Source: Bacteroidales bacterium (GTDB lineage: Bacteria; Bacteroidota; Bacteroidia; Bacteroidales; WRGA01). Taken from it: a stretch of DNA of 6,562 nucleotides. The DNA is taken from positions 1-6,562 of the forward strand of contig JAITHZ010000392.1 in NCBI GenBank assembly GCA_031279795.1, in the 5' to 3' direction. The translations under genes and the position numbers were made by a program. The notes under the pieces were generated by a model. It was not told where the DNA came from, did not search any database, and saw only the letters and a program-made list of their open reading frames with translations. Of the stretch, positions 1 through 5,522 are shown one piece after another (the first letter of the stretch is position 1; each line of letters opens with the position of its first letter).

Positions 1-190
1 TGATACAACTAATTTTCGCGGCAAAATTTCGTACTGCAAATACACTTGTGAATTGAGTTGATTGACCGATTTTTGATTTTTAGCGCTAAGGGAGAGAGCA
101 TTCGAGAGACATTAGATCAAGAGCTTTCCGCAGAACTTGCTGTTTTTCGAAAAAATGTCTAATCATCTGAAAGTATTTTATTTGGCTTTT
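1..190 (-). pseudogene. Possible broken minus-strand reading frame, unidentified
   Basis: On the minus strand, ATG at 166-164 opens a frame that begins MIRHFFEKQQVLRKALDLM and runs to a stop at 88-86. A second minus frame is open from 111 to the window edge and reads NQLNSQVYLQYEILPRKL in its later part. The two frames would join into one continuous protein if the TC repeat near 109-104 had one more TC unit, so a dinucleotide slip could have broken a gene that continues to the left. I do not recognise the protein. The open stretches are short enough to arise by chance, no minus-strand promoter is visible, and the plus strand is also partly open here (frame 52-162). This is a weak call resting only on protein-like composition and the slip-shaped junction. 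Confidence 0.22.
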
Positions 191-337
191 TTATACTTTG
201 CACATCACCTCCAAGTTTTTATTTCATGTCATTAATTAAAGTTATTTCATTTGAAAAATTTTTCATTTCTTTGTACGAAATTCTAAAATTTCATGTAAAT
301 TTGCAGCCTGATTTTTCAATTTAGTAAAATTGACTTT
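191..337 (+). promoter_or_regulatory. AT-rich upstream region with candidate Bacteroidetes promoter
   Basis: TAAATTTG at 296-303 matches the Bacteroidetes -7 form TAnnTTTG exactly, and TTTG at 270-273 could serve as the -33 element, with 22 bases between them (the usual range is about 19-21). Transcription would start near 310, leaving a leader of roughly 28 nt before the ATG at 338. Two palindromes lie here: GAAAAATTTTTC at 253-264 and GAAATT-CTAA-AATTTC at 277-292, the latter inside the promoter spacer. The heptamer ATTTCAT recurs at 221-227, 244-250 and 288-294. A weaker promoter-like string, TTATACTTTGCAC, is at 191-203 but has no matching -33 element. No Shine-Dalgarno sequence precedes 338, as is normal in this phylum. 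Confidence 0.4.
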
Positions 338-805
338 ATGAGAGTAATAAATATTGCTTACAGACCCTCTAAACCCATGATTTATATCATAGTAGGGACA
401 TGTGGCCTGCTCTATTTGGCAGCCACATATTTCCAGATATCCACTGGATTCTCAAAGCAAAAGCCAGACCCGCTTACTTATTTACTGGTAATTGTATTTG
501 GGTGGTTTTTCACGCTGGGCATAGTAAATTTTATCCGAGCGCCAAGAACGAAATTCATCATGAACGAGAAGCACGTACTTTATTCAATTCCAGGCCAAAA
601 AATCGCAGGAAAATTACCATGGAACAAAATTGTTGCAGCAAAAGTTGGATTCAGTCATTTATTGCTTCAAACAACCAAACAGGAAATAGATATTGACTTA
701 ACACAAATTGAAGGTGTCAATTTAGGTCACTTAAAACTGAAAATAATTGACATCCTCGAAGAATTAAAAATTCCGTACGAAGAAGAAAATCAATTAATTT
801 CGTAA
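338..805 (+). CDS. Small membrane protein, two TM helices plus PH-like C-terminal domain
   Basis: A 155-residue protein of unknown function. Two hydrophobic segments are visible, at about residues 13-33 and 46-66, each flanked by basic or polar residues, and they probably form a helical hairpin in the inner membrane. The remaining part (about 69-147) alternates short beta-like stretches with turns: TKFIMNEKHVLYS, KLPWNKIVAAKV, LLLQTTKQEIDIDL, then an amphipathic helix around 130-145. This layout (strands, a W-x-x-I motif, a terminal helix) resembles the bacterial PH-like domains that follow two membrane helices in many small Bacteroidetes proteins. That assignment is inferred from pattern only. 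The ATG at 338 has an A/T-rich upstream region and a candidate promoter about 35 bases away. The next gene begins 18 bases after its stop on the same strand, so the two are probably co-transcribed, although their functions show no obvious link. Confidence 0.7.
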   Translation: MRVINIAYRPSKPMIYIIVGTCGLLYLAATYFQISTGFSKQKPDPLTYLLVIVFGWFFTLGIVNFIRAPRTKFIMNEKHVLYSIPGQKIAGKLPWNKIVAAKVGFSHLLLQTTKQEIDIDLTQIEGVNLGHLKLKIIDILEELKIPYEEENQLIS

Positions 806-823
806 TTTTAAATACTAAATCAA

Positions 824-1948
824 ACGAAAAAATTTTTTTATCCGTTTTTGCTAACTATTTGTGTGTATGCATGTAACAAACAACCTGATTTACCTTTATT
901 AAAGGTTGAAGATTTCACCGACACTATCGACAGTAAGGCCGTTTCACTTTATACACTTAACTCTGGTCAGGGAATCGTGATGCAGGTTACCAATTTCGGA
1001 TGCCGCGTGCTTTCACTGTGGACGCCCGATAAAAATGGGAAATACGAAGACATTGTACTTGGCCACAAAACGCTTCAGGAATACATTGACCACCAGGGAG
1101 AACGGTTTATAGGACCAGTTGTCGGACGCTATGCAAACCGTATTGCCGGCGGAAAATTTTCGATAGACAGCCTTACCTATACCTTGCCGCTAAACGACAA
1201 TGGCCAGTCGCTGCACGGCGGCCTGAAAGGTTTTGATATGGCGGTCTGGGATGTGGACAGCGTTTCCGACAACCAAATACGCTTTTCATACATTTCGCCC
1301 GACGGCGAAGAAGGTTATCCGGGCAACCTCACAACAACGGTGACTTACACGCTCACGCCAGCCAATGAGTTCAAAGTCGAGTACACAGCCAAAACCGACG
1401 CTACAACAATCGTAAACCTTTCATTTCATGGACTGTTCAACCTAAAAGGCGAAGGCAATGGAACGATTCTCGACCATTTGCTCTTCATTGACGCCGACAG
1501 TATCACACCAATTGACAGCGTACTCATACCAAGCGGAGAACTGGATTCGGTAGAAAATACTCCCTTCGATTTCAGAAAACCAACAGCCATTGGCGACCGG
1601 ATAAACAACGAAAACAACCAGTTAAGAAATGGCAAAGGTTACGACCATAACTGGGTGTTCAATCGCAAAACAGATGGCGTAGAACTGCTGGCTTCTCTGT
1701 ATGAACCCGTTAGCGGACGTCTGATGGAAATACTGACCGACCAGCCAGGTATGCAGTTTTATAGCGGAAATTTCTTTACCGGTAAAATAGCCGGAAAATA
1801 TGGCAAGACATTCAACTACAGAGAATCTCTCGCTCTGGAAACACAAAAATTCCCTGATAGCCCGAACCATGTAAATTTTCCGTCAACAAGACTGAACCCG
1901 GGAGAAATTTATACACAGACTTGCATTTACAAATTTTCCGCTAAATAA
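824..1948 (+). CDS. galM: Aldose 1-epimerase (mutarotase), predicted lipoprotein with non-ATG start
   Basis: Interconverts the alpha and beta anomers of aldoses such as glucose or galactose. About 374 residues from the start proposed here, slightly longer than typical GalM because of the leader. Family motifs, numbered from codon 824: GRYANRIAGGKF (R106), the LHGG motif (H131), the catalytic-histidine region NLSFHGLFNL (H202), GYDHNWVF (D274), TDQPGMQFYSGN, and ALETQKFPDSPN with the catalytic glutamate (E339). The region around H202 departs from the usual NHSYFNL: N, S and Y are replaced by F, G and L. Upstream of the only standard start (TTG at 848) the frame stays open back to 812 and encodes a lipoprotein leader, MKKFFYPFLLTICVYAC if ACG at 824 initiates, with the lipobox cysteine at residue 17. 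TTG would remove the lysines and most of the hydrophobic core. An ATA at 812 is the other possibility. The enzyme would then be anchored in the periplasm or outer membrane, which fits glycan-derived sugar uptake. A hairpin terminator follows. Confidence 0.9.
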   Translation, partial: TKKFFYPFLLTICVYACNKQPDLPLLKVEDFTDTIDSKAVSLYTLNSGQGIVMQVTNFGCRVLSLWTPDKNGKYEDIVLGHKTLQEYIDHQGERFIGPVVGRYANRIAGGKFSIDSLTYTLPLNDNGQSLHGGLKGFDMAVWDVDSVSDNQIRFSYISPDGEEGYPGNLTTTVTYTLTPANEFKVEYTAKTDATTIVNLSFHGLFNLKGEGNGTILDHLLFIDADSITPIDSVLIPSGELDSVENTPFDFRKPTAIGDRINNENNQLRNGKGYDHNWVFNRKTDGVELLASLYEPVSGRLMEILTDQPGMQFYSGNFFTGKIAGKYGKTFNYRESLALETQKFPDSPNHVNFPSTRLNPGEIYTQTCIYKFSAK

Positions 1949-1983
1949 TCACCAATGTGTTCAATTAACATCGAAAATTAACA

Positions 1984-2044
1984 ATAGAACGTTGTGCTAA
2001 AAACGTAAAAAAGTACAACGTTTCTATGTTTATTTTTTTGTTTT
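1984..2044 (+). terminator. Rho-independent terminator after galM
   Basis: The left arm 1984-1995 (ATAGAACGTTGT) pairs with the right arm 2015-2027 (ACAACGTTTCTAT), with a single bulged A in the right-hand copy and two further inner pairs (GC with GT, counting one G-U). The loop is A-rich, about 15 nt. A T-rich tail follows at 2029-2044. It sits 36 bases past the galM stop and ends the 338-1948 transcription unit. Confidence 0.78.
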
Positions 2045-2086
2045 CAGTATTCATTCAGGTGAAAATGAGAATTCCAGCTATTTCTA

Positions 2087-2144
2087 TTTTTTTAAAAAAA
2101 TTAGATGATGATTTTTGTGCATCAATCGAAGTAGCATAGCTTTG
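2087..2144 (+). promoter_or_regulatory. Bacteroidetes-type promoter for rprXY with A/T-tract upstream element
   Basis: TTTG at 2114-2117 and TAGCTTTG at 2137-2144 are separated by exactly 19 bases, matching the primary-sigma promoter of Bacteroidetes (TTTG, 19-21 bases, TAnnTTTG) with no mismatch. Immediately upstream, 2087-2100 is a perfect palindrome of seven T followed by seven A, which could act as an UP-like or bent-DNA element. Transcription would start near 2150, about 370 bases before the kinase gene. No better match to the consensus was found closer to 2524. TAGATTTG at 2320-2327 and TATTTTTG at 2248-2255 fit the -7 form but lack a good -33 partner. Confidence 0.6.
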
Positions 2145-2149
2145 CACCT

Positions 2150-2523
2150 TTTTTTATTGACTAAAAAGGGATTAGAATGTAAATTTTATTACAGAAAAAA
2201 TATTGATTCCCTTCATGAGAAAATGCCGTGTTAATATATTTTAGAATTATTTTTGTATTTTTTTGCATGAAAAAATGAATTAAACGAAAACAAATTACTG
2301 CTTTTATTCGTTATATAGTTAGATTTGTTGTTCGAACAGGCAAAACGAACAAAACGAATTGGAATATGGTTAGATAATTATTTATAAAAATGGAAGAATG
2401 ATGAGTTTGTTAATTTAAAAGAAGATTATATTGTAGTGTTAATCCGATTAATATTACAGAAATTGCAGAAATAGTTGCAGATAATTTTTTTCAATCTAAC
2501 AAAGCATGAAAGTATAATAAAGT
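2150..2523 (+). other. Long AT-rich leader upstream of rprX
   Basis: About 370 bases without an intact gene. It contains a possible RNA hairpin, TTGTTCG at 2328-2334 pairing with CGAACAA at 2346-2352, nested inside ATTCGTT (2306-2312) pairing with AACGAAT (2353-2359). It also holds a tandem 9-base repeat at 2342-2359. A very short frame, ATG-AAA-GTA-TAA, at 2506-2517 ends seven bases short of the kinase start codon and is in its frame. Two coding-like stretches are present: frame 2319-2473 containing RTKRIGIWLDNYL before a TAA, and frame 2414-2509 containing NPINITEIAEIVADNFFQ. They may be remnants of a decayed gene, or chance. No riboswitch class was recognised. Confidence 0.4.
2342..2359 (+). 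repeat. Tandem 9-base repeat AAAACGAA(C/T)
   Basis: AAAACGAAC at 2342-2350 is followed directly by AAAACGAAT at 2351-2359, differing only in the last base. A further AAACGAA is at 2282-2288, and the inverted form ATTCGTT is at 2306-2312. The repeat forms the right arm of the possible leader hairpin. It could be a regulator-binding site or simply part of an RNA fold, and the sequence does not decide between them. Confidence 0.4.
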
Positions 2524-4065
2524 ATGAAAAAGTCAACGATCTGGTTATTGGTTCTCATTATGGCGGCTGCATTCGGAGGATTGCTGTATTTGCAACTGTT
2601 TTATGTGAGTACAATGACAGAAATGCGAAGCGCTCAATTTGAGGAATCCGTAAAACGGGTTCTCTACCAAGTATCCAAAAACCTGGAATACGAAGAAGCG
2701 CGTAACGCACTGACCAACGAAATGTCAAAACGGCGCAGTTCATTATACAGCATGCAAAAAACTGAATCACAGGAAATAGTACATAACGACCGGCAAAAGA
2801 TTACCATGACCGCGCCCGACGGAACGCCAATTGCGCTGATGGACATTCAATCATACAGTTCGCAAACTATCGAACCGAAAATTACGCCACCCAAAAAACG
2901 GGGAGATATCGCCTCGGCATCGAAAGAATTTCAGGAAAACCTGCAAAAGAGATATTTGTATCAAAAAGAAGTAATAGAAGATGTAGCGTTGGATATGCTG
3001 TCGCAATCATCTCAAAAGCCAATAAACGAACGAATTGACTATAAAAAACTGGATGGCTTTATCAAAGCAGAATTGATTCATGAAGGACTGAACATCCCGT
3101 TTTCATACGCCATTATTAATAGTAACGGAGAAATTATCAATAAATCAGATGATTACGATAATTGGCAAACAAAAGAACACTTTACGCAGATTCTGTTCAT
3201 AAACGACCCTCCGAACCGGCTGAATTACCTTGACGTTGTTTTTCCAACTCGAAAAGACTACATCAACAGCTCTTTGACATTTATGGTACCATCACTGGCA
3301 TTCACTCTTGTCCTGCTGGTAACGTTCGTCATAACGGCGAGCATGGCATTCCGGCAAAAACGCCTGACAGAGATGAAAAACAGCTTCATCAACAACATGA
3401 CACACGAATTTAAAACGCCGATTTCAACCATTTCTCTGGCTTCGCAAATGCTGAAAGATTCGGCCGTGTCCAAAACACCGGAAATGTTCAACCACATATC
3501 AAGCGTTATCCATGACGAAACGAAACGGCTTAGCTTTCAGGTAGATAAAGTTTTGCAGATGTCGCTATTCGACAAAAAAACCAATACATTGAAATTCAGA
3601 ACACTCGACATCAACCACCTGATAACAGGCGTCGTTGGGACATTTGCCCTGAAAATACAAAATTTTGGCGGGAAAATAAATTCGGAACTGACTGCCGTCA
3701 ACCCTTATGCCACCATCGACGAAATGCACTTTACCAACGTCATATTCAATTTACTGGATAATGCAGTAAAATATCGGAAACCTTCTGAACCTCCCGTATT
3801 GGGCGTAAAAACATGGAACGAAGCCGACAAAATTTTGATTTCCATACATGATAATGGAATAGGAATAAAAAAAGAAAATTTAAAAAAAATATTTGAACGC
3901 TTTTATCGCGTCTCAACAGGTAACCTCCACGATGTCAAAGGATTTGGATTGGGGCTGGCTTACGTAAAAAAAATCGTTCAAGACCTGAATGGAAACATCA
4001 GGGTTGAGAGTGAATTTAACATTGGAACAAAATTTATTATTACTTTACCACAAACTAAAAAATGA
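2524..4065 (+). CDS. rprX: Membrane sensor histidine kinase, RprX-like
   Basis: A 513-residue kinase that should phosphorylate the regulator encoded by the next gene. TM1 is at about 7-28 and TM2 at about 252-274. Between them lies a periplasmic sensor of about 220 residues with no recognised domain, highly charged and probably helical at its start (32-72). No clear HAMP domain follows TM2: the protein passes almost directly into HisKA, with the phospho-accepting H294 in FINNMTHEFKTPIS. The catalytic domain shows the N box (NVIFNLLDNAVKY, 405-417), G1 (DNGIGI, 443-448), F box (IFERFYRV, 457-464) and G2 (GFGLGLAYVKKI, 473-484), so it should be active. ATG at 2524 is the only sensible start, since TAA codons at 2515 and 2518 lie in frame just upstream. 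The length and pairing match RprX of Bacteroides fragilis, a system first found there through its effect on porin expression when cloned in E. coli. The signal it senses is unknown. Its stop overlaps the regulator's ATG by four bases. Confidence 0.92.
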   Translation: MKKSTIWLLVLIMAAAFGGLLYLQLFYVSTMTEMRSAQFEESVKRVLYQVSKNLEYEEARNALTNEMSKRRSSLYSMQKTESQEIVHNDRQKITMTAPDGTPIALMDIQSYSSQTIEPKITPPKKRGDIASASKEFQENLQKRYLYQKEVIEDVALDMLSQSSQKPINERIDYKKLDGFIKAELIHEGLNIPFSYAIINSNGEIINKSDDYDNWQTKEHFTQILFINDPPNRLNYLDVVFPTRKDYINSSLTFMVPSLAFTLVLLVTFVITASMAFRQKRLTEMKNSFINNMTHEFKTPISTISLASQMLKDSAVSKTPEMFNHISSVIHDETKRLSFQVDKVLQMSLFDKKTNTLKFRTLDINHLITGVVGTFALKIQNFGGKINSELTAVNPYATIDEMHFTNVIFNLLDNAVKYRKPSEPPVLGVKTWNEADKILISIHDNGIGIKKENLKKIFERFYRVSTGNLHDVKGFGLGLAYVKKIVQDLNGNIRVESEFNIGTKFIITLPQTKK

Positions 4066-4775
4066 AAATTATGGAAGAAAAGATGAACATTATGTTATGC
4101 GAAGATGACGAGAATCTTGGCATGTTATTGAGAGAGTATTTGCAGGCAAAAGGCTATCTGGTTGATTTACTGCCGGACGGTGATGCAGGGTACAAATCAT
4201 TTCTGAAAACCAACTACGACTTGTGCGTATTGGACGTGATGATGCCGAAAAAAGACGGCTTGACGCTGGCGCAGGAAATCCGTGTCGTCAATAGCGAAGT
4301 GCCGATTATTTTCTTGACAGCCAAATCGTTGAAGGAAGATGTACTCGAAGGTTTCAAAATCGGCGCCGACGACTATCTCACCAAACCGTTCAGCATGGAA
4401 GAACTCCTGTTCCGCATCGAAGCAATACTTCGCCGCGTAAAAGGAAAAAAAGGCAAAGAAGCTACCAGCTACAAAATTGGCAAATTCACTTTTGATACGC
4501 AAAAACAGTTGCTGCTTATCGACGATCAGACAACAAAACTGACAACGAAAGAATCGGAATTGCTGTCGCTCCTGTGCATGCATGCAAACGAAATCCTCGA
4601 ACGCAATTACGCGTTGAAATCCATCTGGATTGATGACAACTATTTCAATGCCCGCAGCATGGACGTTTACATTACCAAACTGCGTAAACATCTGAAAGCA
4701 GATCCTGATATTGAAATTATCAATATTCACGGAAAAGGCTACAAACTGATTGTGCCCGACTTGGACAACAAATAA
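4062..4775 (+). CDS. rprY: OmpR/PhoB-family response regulator, RprY
   Basis: A DNA-binding regulator controlled by phosphorylation from the adjacent kinase. Receiver domain, residues about 9-125 from the ATG at 4062: acidic pocket D15/D16 in MLCEDDENLG, phospho-acceptor D58 in VLDVMMPKKDG, T86 in FLTAK, and K108 in LTKPF. The winged-helix output domain (about 137-232) carries the recognition helix ARSMDVYITKLRKHL and the wing IHGKGYKL. From memory the protein is very close to RprY of Bacteroides and Porphyromonas across its length, including LLREYLQAKGY and SIWIDDNYFNARSMD, so the symbol is well supported. In Porphyromonas gingivalis RprY is an orphan regulator linked to oxidative stress and sodium-pump genes, whereas here it keeps its kinase. 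The start could be ATG 4062 (ATGA overlap with rprX) or ATG 4071, which gives MEEKMNIMLCEDDE and looks closer to the usual N-terminus. Confidence 0.95.
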   Translation: MKIMEEKMNIMLCEDDENLGMLLREYLQAKGYLVDLLPDGDAGYKSFLKTNYDLCVLDVMMPKKDGLTLAQEIRVVNSEVPIIFLTAKSLKEDVLEGFKIGADDYLTKPFSMEELLFRIEAILRRVKGKKGKEATSYKIGKFTFDTQKQLLLIDDQTTKLTTKESELLSLLCMHANEILERNYALKSIWIDDNYFNARSMDVYITKLRKHLKADPDIEIINIHGKGYKLIVPDLDNK

Positions 4776-4798
4776 GACAGAATCCTTAAGTTAGCTGC

Positions 4799-4865
4799 AA
4801 AACTGCGAGTGTACATTTTACGGAAAACTACCGAAAAGTGAACACTCGTAGTTTTTTGTTTTTTT
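4799..4865 (+). terminator. Strong rho-independent terminator after rprY
   Basis: The 14-base arms AAAACTGCGAGTGT (4799-4812) and ACACTCGTAGTTTT (4842-4855) pair fully with one G-U. The stem continues inward through CATTTT with GTG-AAA pairs and a small CGG/CCG stem at the tip. The right side runs into T tracts at 4852-4857 and 4859-4865, so it works for the plus-strand rprXY transcript. On the minus strand only four T residues follow the stem, so termination of the converging CPBP/UbiA transcript is possible but weaker. Confidence 0.85.
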
Positions 4866-4910
4866 CTGAAAATCAGATTTGTACCGTTCAGTGAAAATCA
4901 GCGTGACGCC

Positions 4911-5522
4911 TTACATAATCGGAAATACCACAAACACAGCCACATCCCATAAAGCATGAGAAATGACCAGCGTCAGTATGTTTTTATTCCACTTGTAGAG
5001 CAATCCCCAAAAACCGCCGCAAACCAAAGCAGCCATGACCAGCATGAAGTTGAATGACCAGATGTGCACCAGTGCGTAAATTGCCGCAGTTGCAAAAAAA
5101 GCAATCCACGCACCGAATTTTTCGCTGAATTTTCGCTGAATAAATCCTCGCCAGAAAAGTTCTTCGGCAGGGCCTATCAACAACAACAGCAAAATTGCCA
5201 AAGCGAGGGGATTCTCTCCTTCTTTCATGCCATAAATGAGTGATACTTGCGGTTTTGCAAAATTGAACATCAACGTCGAAAGCCAGTCGCCAATATAAAA
5301 AACACCCCATAAAACGGCTGCCGAAACGATTCCAATGCACACATCCTTTCCATTGAAACTAAACTGTTTCCTGAAATTTTTGCCCAAATATGCGCTTAGC
5401 AAAATCAAAATGACTGCCGACACCGACATCGTAAGCCAGAAATTCACAAGATGAACCGTCCATGGCGAAAACATCAGAAACCACAATGCTGCGGCAATTA
5501 CAATGGAAAACAACAGTTTCAT
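4911..5522 (-). CDS. CPBP/Abi-family intramembrane glutamic protease homologue
   Basis: A 203-residue integral membrane protein of the CPBP family (related to CAAX prenyl endopeptidase Rce1 and bacteriocin-immunity proteins). About seven hydrophobic segments are visible, near 3-20, 27-45, 60-85, 105-118, 137-155, 157-176 and 182-200. All three family motifs are intact: EExxxR in PAEELFWRGF (E120, E121, R125), the second-motif histidine in IYALVHIWSFN (H153), and HxxxD in ISHALWD (H189, D193). An active protease is therefore likely, though many family members have no known substrate. Its ATG (5522-5520) overlaps the UbiA stop by four bases, so it is probably translated by coupling to that gene. 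The pairing with a prenyltransferase is suggestive because the eukaryotic relative acts on prenylated proteins, but UbiA enzymes prenylate small aromatic molecules, so a shared pathway is only a guess. Confidence 0.88.
   Translation of the reverse strand: MKLLFSIVIAAALWFLMFSPWTVHLVNFWLTMSVSAVILILLSAYLGKNFRKQFSFNGKDVCIGIVSAAVLWGVFYIGDWLSTLMFNFAKPQVSLIYGMKEGENPLALAILLLLLIGPAEELFWRGFIQRKFSEKFGAWIAFFATAAIYALVHIWSFNFMLVMAALVCGGFWGLLYKWNKNILTLVISHALWDVAVFVVFPIM

Noticed and set aside
204..212. ATCACCTCC, resembling the 3' end of 16S rRNA or a minus-strand Shine-Dalgarno sequence
   Set aside because: The flanking sequence is not rRNA. On the minus strand the only start at suitable distance (GTG) opens just 14 codons.
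400..696. Plus-strand frame of 98 codons within the 338-805 gene
   Set aside because: The 338 frame is longer and gives two clear membrane helices and a sensible domain. The 400 frame has an irregular composition.
1426..1870. Two minus-strand frames inside galM
   Set aside because: The plus-strand frame carries every aldose 1-epimerase motif through this stretch, so the antisense frames are by-products.
4197..4730. Long open minus-strand frame of 177 codons opposite rprY
   Set aside because: It lies entirely antisense to a receiver and winged-helix protein with all key residues, and its translation is rich in F, Q and C with no family motif. It is a shadow of codon usage.
4867..4901. Direct repeat TGAAAATCAG at 4867-4876 and 4892-4901
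   Set aside because: Two 10-base copies in an AT-rich intergenic strip, with no further copies, do not support a CRISPR array or an operator.
4984..5340. Second minus-strand frame of 118 codons inside the CPBP gene
   Set aside because: The overlapping frame of the CPBP gene contains the intact EExxxR, H and HxxxD motifs. This alternative frame has no recognisable domain.
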